Assembly: GCA_036405135.1 (NCBI GenBank)
Contig: DASWYF010000037.1
Span: forward strand, 26,016 to 90,015
Direction of reading: 5' to 3'
Length of the DNA stretch: 64,000 bases
DNA from: Verrucomicrobiia bacterium
GTDB taxonomy: Bacteria > Verrucomicrobiota > Verrucomicrobiia > Limisphaerales > JAEYXS01
The notes below the pieces were generated by a model, which saw only the letters and a program-made list of their open reading frames with translations, was not told where the DNA came from and ran no database searches. A program made the position numbers and the translations under genes. Each line of letters opens with the position of its first letter. The first letter of the stretch is position 1. Of the stretch, positions 52,937-62,005 are shown in pieces.

Positions 52937-53884
52937 TTAGTCCTTGGCGGTGATGGTCCACATGCCGGACATGATGGCGGTGCTGGTGTTGGTGTTGCCC
53001 AGCGTCTTGGCCGGAGGCAACGTTTCCACATGGCCGTCCAGCATCAGGTAGTTCGCCATGCCGTTCTGGAAATCATTGGCGAGCAAGCTGGAGGAAGAGG
53101 ACGAGGTGGAGAGCAACTCGGAAGCGCTCTGCATCCACGCGTTCTGTGTGACCAAGGAGCCCTGGGCGTTGTCTTGGTTGATCATCTCCGTGTAGAGGAT
53201 GGTGTCATCCGCAGCCTGCACCATGGAGGTGCGGACGGCGAGCTGACGGCGGGCAACGATCGGGTTCGCCGTGTTCGGCGAGGTGTCCATCGTGTTCCAA
53301 CCCACGGCAGCAGCACCTGCGCCAGAGAGGGCGTCTACGTTCCAGTTCAGGCCGATGCCCGTCTTGTTTGCCGGGCTAGGCGGCCAATCGCGGGAGGCTG
53401 ACGGGGTCACGCTGGCAAAGGTGAACGTGCCCATGTTATGCCGCGGTATGGAGTAGCTGCGGCGCACGTTATTGCTGGGATTGTTGCTCGGGTTCATCGG
53501 AACCTTGTCTGCCGGGCAGATGAGGAGCGGGATGCCCTTGAGGCTGGTCGTGCCGCCGTACGTGGTGGAGGCGCCGATCTGCGTCGCGGAGCGGCTGCCA
53601 CCGAGATAGGTATCCAGCAAATCATCCCACGTGACGCCCAGGCCGGAGCCGGGACGGAGGGAGGCGTAAGTGGTCTTTTCGGTGTTATCGCTCGTATACA
53701 TCGCGGCGGAGACGCCGATCTGTTTGAGATTGCTCATGCACTTGGCAGTGAGGGCGCGTGTCTTGGCCTTGGAAAGGGCCGGGAGCAACATGCCCGCGAG
53801 GATCGCGATGATCGCGATGACGACGAGCAATTCGATGAGGGTGAAAGCCCGCATGTTATGCTTGGGCTGGATAGGGGAGGTCAT
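52937..53884 (-). CDS. Type II secretion/type IV pilin-like pseudopilin, DUF1559-like
   Basis: 315 aa. A short basic leader is followed by the prepilin helix [24 protein letters not shown] (given in part: [15 protein letters not shown]). The residue before the cleavage-site Phe is Ala (RAF), where Gly is usual. The C-terminal block [12 protein letters not shown] matches the H-x-DG-type end of PVC pseudopilins. It should be processed by a prepilin peptidase and sit in the inner membrane or a surface fibre. It starts 26 bp after the lipoprotein gene. Confidence 0.88.
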   Translation of the reverse strand: MTSPIQPKHNMRAFTLIELLVVIAIIAILAGMLLPALSKAKTRALTAKCMSNLKQIGVSAAMYTSDNTEKTTYASLRPGSGLGVTWDDLLDTYLGGSRSATQIGASTTYGGTTSLKGIPLLICPADKVPMNPSNNPSNNVRRSYSIPRHNMGTFTFASVTPSASRDWPPSPANKTGIGLNWNVDALSGAGAAAVGWNTMDTSPNTANPIVARRQLAVRTSMVQAADDTILYTEMINQDNAQGSLVTQNAWMQSASELLSTSSSSSSLLANDFQNGMANYLMLDGHVETLPPAKTLGNTNTSTAIMSGMWTITAKD

Positions 53885-53909
53885 ATGTGTGTCTCGAGTC
53901 AGGTTTAAA

Positions 53910-54440
53910 TCAGTTGCCGATGCGTTTGTTGATCTCGGCGGCGGTTTGCAGGTAAGCGCGTTGGGCCTGTTCGGCGGTCAGCGGGGCGGGATCGACATCA
54001 CCGGGCTGGCGAGCGGCGAGCACGATGCGATTCTGCTGGGCGTCATAGAAGAATTTTTTGCCTTCCGGCGCCTTAGGAAGCTGGCGGATGAGGCCGCGCT
54101 CCACGAATTCATTCACACTGGTAGGCGGGCGACCGATCTCGGCGAGAAACACGCCGGTCAAAATTTGGTTTAACTGGGCGAGTGCCTGTTCAGCATCCGC
54201 TGGGACTTCTGTGCCGGCGATGGCTGCAGGGGCACCAGAATTGCCGCCAGCGAGCGGAGCGGCAGTGGGGGCTGCTGGAGCGATGGCTGCAGCGGGAGCC
54301 GCACCTAATTCAACACTAGCTTGGGCTGCGGCCGGAGCGGGAGCCGGGGACGGAAGATCGGCTTCTTCTGACTTACCACAACCTACCAAAAGGAGGCAGG
54401 CCACAAGGTAAGGAGAACTTTTTACAACTGTGTGCTTCAT
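53910..54440 (-). CDS. Ala/Pro-rich lipoprotein
   Basis: 176 aa from the ATG at 54440. Lipobox LVGC (Cys about 21), then a long Ala/Pro linker (about 30-85), then a helical C-terminus with [21 protein letters not shown]. Not recognised. It is the upstream partner of the pseudopilin, 25 bp away, and may be an anchor or assembly factor. The preceding 200 bp are AT-rich (TTTTTTTAAAAAAT near 54482) and likely hold the promoter. Confidence 0.75.
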   Translation of the reverse strand: MKHTVVKSSPYLVACLLLVGCGKSEEADLPSPAPAPAAAQASVELGAAPAAAIAPAAPTAAPLAGGNSGAPAAIAGTEVPADAEQALAQLNQILTGVFLAEIGRPPTSVNEFVERGLIRQLPKAPEGKKFFYDAQQNRIVLAARQPGDVDPAPLTAEQAQRAYLQTAAEINKRIGN

Positions 54441-54641
54441 AAGTTTACTATTTAACTCCACTGCAGTGTGTTTGGCTCGCTTTTTTTTAAAAAATCAGTA
54501 AATACACGTAAAACTGTCAAATTTTTCCCGGTTGATTTATTTAAAACTAATGAAAATCATGTTTAAAATTCAATAATCTAATCAATGTTTGCGCCGTAAT
54601 ACTCGGTAAAGATAGAGATAATGGGGGAACTCCTAGTCGAT

Positions 54642-55385
54642 TTAGCGGCGTGGACGGTAGAAAAGAGTCAAAGATTCGAGATCTTGGCTTAAAAGCTCCA
54701 ACTGCCAGCCTTGATGGCCGGCGGCGATGGTGGAAAGCATAGCGGCTGTGGTGAGCTCCGGCTGAGTGGTGAGGGCCGTGAGCCAAGTCTCCGCCTGGAT
54801 CCCTTGGGCGGGTAAGTGGATTGTTTCAGGCAAGCGGCCGTGAAACCAGCCCGCGGGCATGCCGATGAGGCCGCGCTCCGCGCAGGTGAGAGCCCAGAAG
54901 ACACGGACGAGTGAAGCCAGCATGATGGAAGCCCCACCTTTCAGCGGGCCGTGACAGGTCCAGCCCTCTTCCGCTTTATTCTGCAGACAAAGAGTGATGC
55001 CATCGCGCTCCAGTTTCCACGCGAGGACTTTTGCAGGAGCGGGCCAGACGCCGGCACGATTGAAGCGCGGTTTCAATTCGCGCAACAAAGAGGCTTCTTG
55101 TGCCAAGGCGGCGTTTTCATCCGTGCATTCCTGATAATCAATCCGAACCACGCATTTCAGGAGACGCAGGAGGCGTTTGGGGACACGGTCGGGATTGGCC
55201 ACGCGATAGCTGCCTAATCGTTGACGGAGATTCTTGGCTTTGCCGATGTAAACGATGGCCTCGGTATGATCGCGCATCAAGTAAACGCCAGGGCGTTTGG
55301 GGAGCTGGCGGAAGAAATCGGCGCCGAGCCGTTCCACCAACGGCTTGGCATCCGGAAACAGCAATGTCTGACCGCCTGTCATCAC
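54642..55385 (-). CDS. GIY-YIG nuclease-domain protein (UvrC N-domain-like)
   Basis: 247 aa. The GIY-YIG fold is clear: GVYLMRDHTEAIVYIGKAKNLRQRL (read as GVY...YIG, about 33-55), a downstream basic YQECTDENAALAQEASLLRELKPRFN (glutamate of the active site). This resembles the N-terminal nuclease of UvrC and Cho. The C-terminal half is unassigned. It lacks UvrC's second nuclease and HhH domains, so it is not UvrC itself. The two adjacent ATG codons (55385 and 55382) cannot be told apart. Confidence 0.82.
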   Translation of the reverse strand: MMTGGQTLLFPDAKPLVERLGADFFRQLPKRPGVYLMRDHTEAIVYIGKAKNLRQRLGSYRVANPDRVPKRLLRLLKCVVRIDYQECTDENAALAQEASLLRELKPRFNRAGVWPAPAKVLAWKLERDGITLCLQNKAEEGWTCHGPLKGGASIMLASLVRVFWALTCAERGLIGMPAGWFHGRLPETIHLPAQGIQAETWLTALTTQPELTTAAMLSTIAAGHQGWQLELLSQDLESLTLFYRPRR

Positions 55386-55650
55386 ACTTATGGAACGGCA
55401 ATCGATAACGGCTGGCGAGTGCGATTTTGTCGCATTTTTGTCTCACTTTCAGGTGGGCATTATTTGAATCTCAAATGACAAATTTTGTTCACTGCTTTTG
55501 ATTGGTGCTGTTAACCGATGTTGTCATTAATATCTCGACAGATACAGCCGCCATCCTAGCTTGCGGTTTGTCACCTGTTCGCAGCTTTCAGTGACACATG
55601 TTTGCGCGGAGCCTGACACAACTTCGCGTAGCCAGAAAAAACTATCGCCT

Positions 55651-58368
55651 ATGGCACAGCCGCCTCCGGAGCAGATAAACTTTTCTGCCGCCGCCCGCTT
55701 CAAGGGCATGATCGTGGGCATCATCGTTCTGATCGCCACGATCCTTTGTTCTGCCGTGCTGCACTTCCGCGCGATGGATGCGCTCAAGCATCAGGTGCGC
55801 AACAACCTCATCCGTGCAGCGCAGAATGTCGCCCGGGAAGTGGATGGTGATCTGCACCGGACATTCACGAGCAAGGACCAGGAGACAACGCCAGAATACG
55901 AGAAGGCACTAATACCTCTGCGGCGGGCATTGTATTTCGTCGAACACGGCAAGATGCGGCGGAATGATTATCGCTTCATTTACACGTGCGTGATGTCCAA
56001 TTCACAGGTCTATTTCGTGCTCGACCCGACTCCGCCGGGTGATGCAGACAAGGACGGTGTGGAGGACAAATCGCACATCATGCAGCCGTATGATGAGGCG
56101 AGTGAACAGCTCAAGAACACCTTGACGAGCGGCGAACCTTACGGCGATGAGGAACCTTACAAGGATGCTTGGGGCACGTTCGTGAGCGGTTATGCGCCGT
56201 TCTACGATTCGCACGGGAAACTGGCGGGCGCAGTCGGTGTGGACTGGTATGCGGATACGTATGCCGAGCGTCTCGCAGGCATCCGTCGCGCCTGGTATCT
56301 GCAGATCGCGTTGTGTTTGATCAGCGGGTTCGTCTCCGGTCTCGGGGCAGGCATGGCGCTCGTGAAACGCGAACGCGCAGAAGCTGAACGGCGTCATGCA
56401 ATCGAGGAAGCGCGGCGCAATCGTGAGCGCTGGCGAATCATGGTGGAAACCTTGCCCAAGCCGGCGGTGCATTTGGAAGACGGTGTGTTCTGGATCAATG
56501 CGCAGACGGAACATGCGCTTGGTTACAAACGTGATGAGATCAAGTCGCTGGATCATTGGTTCGAAGTTCTTTTCGGCGACAAGGCCAAAGAGATCCGCGC
56601 GTTATATGATGCCGATCGTGCAGCCGGCTTCCCGAAATCACGTGAAGTGGTGGTGAAGCATAAGGATGGCCGTGAACGCTGGGTGGAATTCACCGCACAC
56701 ATCTACGAGCCGGGTGAGGTGTGGTTGCTCGAAGATATCACGGAGCGGAAGGAATATCAGGCGCATATCATCAGGGCACGTGAGGAAGCGGAAGCGGCCG
56801 CAGCGGCGAAGAGTTCCTTCCTCGCTACGGTCAGTCATGAGATCCGCACGCCGATGAACGGTGTCATCGGCATGACCAATCTGTTGCTCGAATCGCCCTT
56901 GGAGGTGCGCCAGCGTGAGATGACGGAGACGATCCGTAATTGCGGTGAAGCACTCATCGTGGTGATCAACGACATCTTGGATTTCTCCAAGATCGAGTCC
57001 GGCGGTATGGAGTTGGAAAAGGAGCCGTTCGACCTGCGTGCGTGCGTGGAAGATTGCCTCGATCTCTTTGCACCGAAGGCGGCGGAGAAGAGCATCGACC
57101 TGGTTTACTCGATGCCGAAGGAATGTCCGGGCACTGTCCGTGGCGATTCCACGCGGTTCCGTCAGGTGTTGTGCAATCTCATCGGCAACGCAGTGAAGTT
57201 CACCCACGCGGGTGTGGTGGAGGTGCGATTGGAGATCGAAGGTGGTGGCAATCCGGCGACGGGGGATGACTTCACCTTGCGTGTGAATGTGCGTGATACG
57301 GGTATCGGTATCCCGGCAGACCGCATGGATCGCTTGTTTAAGAGCTTCAGTCAGGTGGATTCCTCCACGGCCCGCAAGTACGGTGGCACAGGCTTGGGTT
57401 TGGCTATCTCGAAGAAACTTTCGGAATTGATGGGTGGTGCGATGGGTGTGACGAGTGAAGTGGGCAAAGGTTCCGTGTTCTTCTTCACGCTCCGCACGAA
57501 GGCTGAGAAGCCGCTCAATCCGCTGGGCGCGATCCAGGCGAATCCTTCGCTGGAAGGTGTGAAAGTATTGCTGGTGGTGGACAACCAGACGACGCGTGAG
57601 ATTCTGCAAGGCTACTTGCACCAGTGGGGCATGCAGTGTCTGGCGGTAGATGAGGCGCAGCAGGCCATCCGCCTGTGGAATGACCGCGGGCCGTATAATC
57701 TATTGATCACTGATCTGCAATTGCCGGGTATGGACGGCATGCAGCTCTGTCGCAAGCTGCGCGAGACTTCGGCGAAACCGCCGAAGATCATCATGATCAC
57801 CTCCACGACGCGGGAGGACATCAAGAACGAGGCGAAGGCGGTGGGTGTCTCGCAAGTGCTGCAGAAGCCTTTGCGCCCAAGCACGCTGCTGATGGCGATC
57901 GAAGAGATTCTTGCCTTGAGCACGCGTCTCGTCACAGCGGCGCAAGCGGCTCCGGCGGCTTCTCCGACATCGGTGCTGGCGAATGAGCATCCGCTGAAGA
58001 TTCTCGTGACGGATGACAACAAGGTGAATCAATTGGTCGCGCGCCGCATGTTCGAGCGTTTTGGTTATCAAGTGGACATGGCGGGCAATGGTGTGGAAGC
58101 GGTGGCGGCGGCGCAGAAGCAGACGTATGACGTCATCTTCATGGATGTGCAGATGCCGGAGATGAACGGGTTCGAGGCCACGCAACGCATCCGCGAACTG
58201 CTGCCGAAAGAGAAGCAACCGCTCATCGTGGCACTCACGGCGAATGCGATGGAGGGTGATCGTGATACGTGCCTGCAAAACGGCATGAATGATTATCTCT
58301 CGAAGCCGCTCAGGTTCCCGGATCTGGAGAAGGTGTTGAAGGGTGTGAAGCGGATTTCCGTCAGTTGA
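55651..58368 (+). CDS. Membrane hybrid histidine kinase with two receivers
   Basis: 905 aa from ATG 55651. TM1 about 18-40 and TM2 about 222-246 flank a Cache-like periplasmic sensor (about 41-215). Then PAS (about 270-380), HisKA (His in VSHEIRTPMNGVIGM, about 395-409), HATPase (about 505-625), REC1 (phospho-Asp in ITDLQLPGMDG, Lys in QKPL) and REC2 (VTDDNKVNQ, FMDVQMPEMNG, LSKPL). Both receivers retain phospho-acceptor residues. The BarA-like layout without an Hpt domain suggests an external phosphotransfer partner. The 3' end overlaps the convergent gene by 8 bp. Confidence 0.92.
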   Translation: MAQPPPEQINFSAAARFKGMIVGIIVLIATILCSAVLHFRAMDALKHQVRNNLIRAAQNVAREVDGDLHRTFTSKDQETTPEYEKALIPLRRALYFVEHGKMRRNDYRFIYTCVMSNSQVYFVLDPTPPGDADKDGVEDKSHIMQPYDEASEQLKNTLTSGEPYGDEEPYKDAWGTFVSGYAPFYDSHGKLAGAVGVDWYADTYAERLAGIRRAWYLQIALCLISGFVSGLGAGMALVKRERAEAERRHAIEEARRNRERWRIMVETLPKPAVHLEDGVFWINAQTEHALGYKRDEIKSLDHWFEVLFGDKAKEIRALYDADRAAGFPKSREVVVKHKDGRERWVEFTAHIYEPGEVWLLEDITERKEYQAHIIRAREEAEAAAAAKSSFLATVSHEIRTPMNGVIGMTNLLLESPLEVRQREMTETIRNCGEALIVVINDILDFSKIESGGMELEKEPFDLRACVEDCLDLFAPKAAEKSIDLVYSMPKECPGTVRGDSTRFRQVLCNLIGNAVKFTHAGVVEVRLEIEGGGNPATGDDFTLRVNVRDTGIGIPADRMDRLFKSFSQVDSSTARKYGGTGLGLAISKKLSELMGGAMGVTSEVGKGSVFFFTLRTKAEKPLNPLGAIQANPSLEGVKVLLVVDNQTTREILQGYLHQWGMQCLAVDEAQQAIRLWNDRGPYNLLITDLQLPGMDGMQLCRKLRETSAKPPKIIMITSTTREDIKNEAKAVGVSQVLQKPLRPSTLLMAIEEILALSTRLVTAAQAAPAASPTSVLANEHPLKILVTDDNKVNQLVARRMFERFGYQVDMAGNGVEAVAAAQKQTYDVIFMDVQMPEMNGFEATQRIRELLPKEKQPLIVALTANAMEGDRDTCLQNGMNDYLSKPLRFPDLEKVLKGVKRISVS

Positions 58369-59641
58369 TGACTAGGAAGCGGTAGCCGACATCGTAGCTG
58401 GGCTGGGTTCTGAGAGAGCCATACTTGGCATCCCATTGACCTGATTGGAGATCGTCTTGCAGACGTTTCAGGCCGTGTGCGACTTTTGCCTCATCCTTCC
58501 ACGCGAAGTCGGAGATGCTGTCGAGGATGGCGGGGTTCAAATAGTCCTCAGGGTGAGTTAGACGGGTGGCACCGAATTTATCCAAGAGATCGAGCGGCAG
58601 TGGAAAATCCAAAGCGGTGACGTTTCGTTGAGTGAGGCGTTTGAATTCATCAATGACTTGCGAGAGGCTGGCAGTGTCGCTGTAGGGGAGGCCGAAATCT
58701 GGAAAGTAATCGGTCAGCCAGTATTTTTCGAAGTGCCGGTGGTCGAACATCAGCATAATGATGGGGCCCCGCCCTATGACTCGGCAGATATCACGGAAGG
58801 CTGCGGGGTAATCGTGCAGGCGGTGTGAGGCCAGAATGATGATCGCGGCGGCGGCAGAGTTGGTGGGAAGGGGGAGGTTTCCAGCTTCGCCGTGAATAAT
58901 ACGAACGCGTTTGTGAGGGGTGGTTTCACAAGAAGTGAAATCATGAGAACCAACGACAGCGATCATTTCGTAGGCGCGATCGGCAAGGGCGAGGGAGTAT
59001 TTATCCGTGCTAGGGCAGATATCGAGAATGGTGGAATCGGGAGGCAGGTTTAGCAACATCACCAGTTTTTCGATGATGAGCGGATCGGCAACGCCGGGTT
59101 GTTGGGCGAAACCATTGCTGATTCTTTCGAAGAGAGATGGGGGGCGCTTCTTTTCGAGGATCATGATGTCCTCATGGGCCGACCAATATGCGCGTCTAGT
59201 ATCCCAAATGCCTTCATAAATCTCCTCCGGGTCCAGGCCTATGCCGACGTGTTCACCGAGGATATCTTTGAAGTCATTCCGGAGTTCGGCGTGTGAATTG
59301 CCGCTGCCCGCCCAACAATGGCATTGTGAGGGGTAGCGTTCAGCCAAGTTTTTTATGACTAATTCTTTATGATCAGGAAGCTCTTGAAGAGCGCGGGCCA
59401 GCAAGGCTTCGTCCGCGATGCCACGGATGGGGAACTGCAAGCGGCGGAAAATGGTGACGACGAGTTCCGGCCATTTTTCATGGGCGAGATGGGTTTCGAG
59501 ATCGGCGACGGAATCGAAGAAGTAGTGATCGCTGGGTCCAGCACTGTGTGGTCGATACCAGTCTACGTAAAGCTCACCGGCTTCTGTGAGCCATGCCTGG
59601 AGTTTTTGGCGTTGTTCAGGAGTCAGGGTGAGTTTGCTCAT
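58361..59641 (-). CDS. Divergent SAM-dependent methyltransferase-like protein
   Basis: 426 aa. The N-terminal 200 residues are unassigned. Residues about 205-350 have a class I methyltransferase order: ILDICPSTDKYS where motif I is usually D-x-G-x-G, then MIAVVGSHDF (motif II), GEAGNLPLPTNSAAAAIII (methyltransferase-11-type, acidic to neutral), and RDICRVIGRGPIIML. Motif I has no glycines, so SAM binding may be weak or altered. It overlaps the histidine kinase's 3' end. Substrate unknown. Confidence 0.7.
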   Translation of the reverse strand: MSKLTLTPEQRQKLQAWLTEAGELYVDWYRPHSAGPSDHYFFDSVADLETHLAHEKWPELVVTIFRRLQFPIRGIADEALLARALQELPDHKELVIKNLAERYPSQCHCWAGSGNSHAELRNDFKDILGEHVGIGLDPEEIYEGIWDTRRAYWSAHEDIMILEKKRPPSLFERISNGFAQQPGVADPLIIEKLVMLLNLPPDSTILDICPSTDKYSLALADRAYEMIAVVGSHDFTSCETTPHKRVRIIHGEAGNLPLPTNSAAAAIIILASHRLHDYPAAFRDICRVIGRGPIIMLMFDHRHFEKYWLTDYFPDFGLPYSDTASLSQVIDEFKRLTQRNVTALDFPLPLDLLDKFGATRLTHPEDYLNPAILDSISDFAWKDEAKVAHGLKRLQDDLQSGQWDAKYGSLRTQPSYDVGYRFLVIN

Positions 59642-59815
59642 GAGGCAGAATTAATGGAGAGCAGCTTGTTTGCGGAGACTTTCCAATTGGTGGAATCGGG
59701 TTTCATGATGCGTTGCCCTCAGCTTGGTTTATCCGAACGGTGCTGCTGATTCAATCGCTCATGCGGGGCTGGATAGCAAGCGGCGGATCATTCCTTTTTG
59801 GGTGAGGCGGGCTTT

Positions 59816-59893
59816 CATCCGCCTCACTGGGGCGGTGAATTTTAAGGACGGTGAACCACTGGTTCTTGTTGCTCACCCGTAGTTGCAGATGCC
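59816..59893. repeat. CATCCGCC...CACCCGT dispersed repeat, copy A
   Basis: Shares a head (CATCCGCCTCACTGGGGCGG) and tail (GGTGAACCACTGGTTC; TCACCCGT) with copy B at 60795-60884. The membrane-protein gene's 3' end lies within it. Confidence 0.7.
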
Positions 59894-60588
59894 GTCGAAG
59901 CTGGTCTGAATTGGAGATGGAAGGGAATGGGGATGAGGCCGGATTGTTCGCGGCGGCGAATGATGATCCATGATCCGAGGCCAATGGTAAGGATGGCGGC
60001 GCATTCGCGGGCGAGGCGGGGCCAGTCGGTACGGATGTTTAGATTGTGATACAAAGGGCTAGATTGCCAGTTGCGATAAGGTTCCTGCCTGAAGGAGAGC
60101 AGTCCTCGTGGAGCTGAAGATGAATCGAAGTTGCCTTCGCTCCACGCCTTGCGTGGGAATAGGCAGGCGAGAGCGAGCAAGCAGCCAGTGCATAGAATGA
60201 CGGCAGCGGATAGACGGTAGGGCAGACGTATCGACTGCGGAATGGGCAATAAAAATAGAACGAAAAGGGTGATACTTCCTAAAAAGGCTTCAATGCCGAT
60301 GAATTCAAGTCCTGCCCGGATGGCGTTCATACCTGGCTGCCCCCGTGTGAGAAGAGCCGTGGTTTCCAGCATGAGATAGCTCAAGCACAGGGTGAACAGG
60401 AATAAACCAAAGCGTTGAAGGCGGCTGACATCCTGCCAAAGCAGAGCGATCATAACGGCGAGCAGAACGGGGGACAGTAAAAGAATCCACACATATCCGC
60501 CATGTGTAACCGCGAGAATCTGGCACCAGAAAAATTCCAGATGGGTGATAACGGTGATGGCGACCAGATTTAGAAATCGGTCTGACAT
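59842..60588 (-). CDS. Integral membrane protein whose 3' end runs into a repeat
   Basis: 248 aa with about six hydrophobic segments (e.g. VWILLLSPVLLAVMIALLW, FGLFLFTLCLSYLMLETTALL and IALLW-like repeats), no recognised family. Its last residues, TGEQQEPVVHRP, are encoded by the dispersed repeat at 59816-59893. In the other repeat copy the matching bases would read TGDQREPVV. The C-terminus may therefore be a by-product of repeat insertion. Start at 60588 is the first in-frame ATG. Confidence 0.65.
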   Translation of the reverse strand: MSDRFLNLVAITVITHLEFFWCQILAVTHGGYVWILLLSPVLLAVMIALLWQDVSRLQRFGLFLFTLCLSYLMLETTALLTRGQPGMNAIRAGLEFIGIEAFLGSITLFVLFLLPIPQSIRLPYRLSAAVILCTGCLLALACLFPRKAWSEGNFDSSSAPRGLLSFRQEPYRNWQSSPLYHNLNIRTDWPRLARECAAILTIGLGSWIIIRRREQSGLIPIPFHLQFRPASTASATTGEQQEPVVHRP

Positions 60589-60794
60589 GTGTTCTCAATT
60601 AGACCGGGCAGGGTGAGCCGGCTCACGTGATGAAATACGTGGCTGACTTCCAGAGGATGCTTTTGGTTTCTGTGTCGAGCCAGTTCATTTGGTAAAATGG
60701 ATTGTGGAATCTGGTGCTCGCTTTTCTGAAATATCAAGGGAAGCGGGTGATTGGTCAAATGGGAATGAGGGGAGGTTAGTTCTTGTTTCTGGTT

Positions 60795-60884
60795 CATCCG
60801 CCCCTCCGGGGCGGTGTTTTTTAACACGGTTAACCACGGGTTCCCTTTGGTCACCCGTGGCATTTGCCCCGTTCGGGGCAATAG
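60795..60884. repeat. CATCCGCC...CACCCGT dispersed repeat, copy B
   Basis: About 75% similar to copy A. It holds CGCCCC/GGGGCG, an ACCACGGGT/ACCCGTGG pair and GCCCC/GGGGC. It lies in the 750-bp gap 60589-61339, which otherwise has no gene. Confidence 0.7.
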
Positions 60885-61065
60885 GGCTGTTGCGTGATTG
60901 AAGCACCTATATTGATTGGTGGTGATGGGTTCTGTGTAAGTAATTGGGAATCAGTTTGTTTCGAGGTGGGAAGATAAGTTATTCACAGTATTCACATGGA
61001 CAGCCAATGTCCTACCCCCTTCGGTAAAGTATGAGGTATGAAGGATGAATTATGAAGGAGACAGA

Positions 61066-61100
61066 TGGGAAACATCGAACACCGGTTGCACCGGCTGGCC
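61066..61100. repeat. GGGAAACRTCGAAC plus GGTTGCACC module
   Basis: TGGGAAACATCGAAC (61066-61080) then CCGGTTGCACCGGCTGGCC (61082-61100). The two modules recur in the other order at 29126-29188. Confidence 0.6.
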
Positions 61101-61242
61101 AAAACATCGAACTCCGAACATCGAAATGCGGAGAAGGTGTGGTAAGGGAGGGGATTAGGCGCGCTGGTAGGTGCAAGGGAGGCCTTGCGGTGCGGGCGGG
61201 GGGTATCCATATTTCTAGGGTCATTGTGAAGATGTTGTCGGG

Positions 61243-61285
61243 CACCCCTCACCCTGGCCCTCTCCCCTCCGAGGGGCGAGGGAAG
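61243..61285. repeat. CACCCCTCA hairpin repeat
   Basis: CACCCCTCACCCTGG head, then CCCTCTCCCCT/AGGGGCGAGGG (61258-61268 and 61272-61282). It is about 55 bp before the ubiX start and could affect its leader. Confidence 0.85.
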
Positions 61286-61339
61286 TGGAAGCCTCAAGGG
61301 TTATTGAGTGGGTGGTCAGTTCGGATGCGAACGAATGAG

Positions 61340-61897
61340 ATGAGACTTTTGATTGCCATAACGGGTGCGAGCGGGTCGATGTATGCCCAGCGGTTGCTGG
61401 ATAACATCGATTGTCGCGTCCATGAGGTGCATGTGATGTTGAGCCAGTATGCGCCGCAGGTGATCGCGGAGGAGCTGGGCGAAGGGCTGAAGCTGCCGGA
61501 GGGGGTGCTGCAGCATAGTCATAAGTCCATGAATGTGCCGTTCGCGAGCGGGTCGAATCCACCGGATGCGATGGTGATCATCCCGTGTAGCATGGGCACG
61601 TTGGGGCGGGTAGCGCATGGGGTGAGTTCGGATTCGCTGCTGCGGTGTGCGGATGTGATGCTGAAGGAGCGGAAGAAGCTCATCCTGGTGCCGCGTGAGA
61701 CGCCGATGAGTCTGATCCATGTGAAGAATTTTGAACTGCTGTTGCTGGCGGGGGCGATGATCCTTCCGGCGAATCCGTCTTACTATACGTGTCCACAAAC
61801 GGTGGAGCAGGTGGTGGATACGGTGGTGGCGAGGGTGATGGATCATTTGGGGTTGCCGCAGAAGCTGGTGGCTAGGTGGAAGGAAGAGGAAGAATGA
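61340..61897 (+). CDS. ubiX: Flavin prenyltransferase UbiX-like
   Basis: 185 aa from ATG 61340, usual UbiX length. It prenylates FMN to prFMN, the cofactor of UbiD-type decarboxylases. The Rossmann opening LLIAITGASGSMYAQRLL, the SMGTLGRVAHGVSSDSLL block (FMN/dimethylallyl-phosphate site), and the PRETPMSLIHVKN motif are typical. With mqnP and mqnE downstream, it probably serves the decarboxylation step of futalosine menaquinone synthesis; the UbiD partner is outside the window. Confidence 0.93.
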   Translation: MRLLIAITGASGSMYAQRLLDNIDCRVHEVHVMLSQYAPQVIAEELGEGLKLPEGVLQHSHKSMNVPFASGSNPPDAMVIIPCSMGTLGRVAHGVSSDSLLRCADVMLKERKKLILVPRETPMSLIHVKNFELLLLAGAMILPANPSYYTCPQTVEQVVDTVVARVMDHLGLPQKLVARWKEEEE

Positions 61898-61921
61898 AGA
61901 ACGCAGAAGGTAGAATGGGGG

Positions 61922-61966
61922 CACCCCTCATCCTCAATCCTTCTCCCCTCCGAGGGGAGAAGGAAG
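61922..61966. repeat. CACCCCTCA hairpin repeat
   Basis: CACCCCTCATCCTCAATCC head with CCTTCTCCCCT/AGGGGAGAAGG (61939-61949 and 61953-61963), followed by GAGGACGATTACGA-type DNA at 61976-61990. It sits between ubiX and mqnP. Confidence 0.85.
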
Positions 61967-62005
61967 ATTTGAGGGCGAGGACGATTACGAAGTAGAAAAT
62001 TTAAG

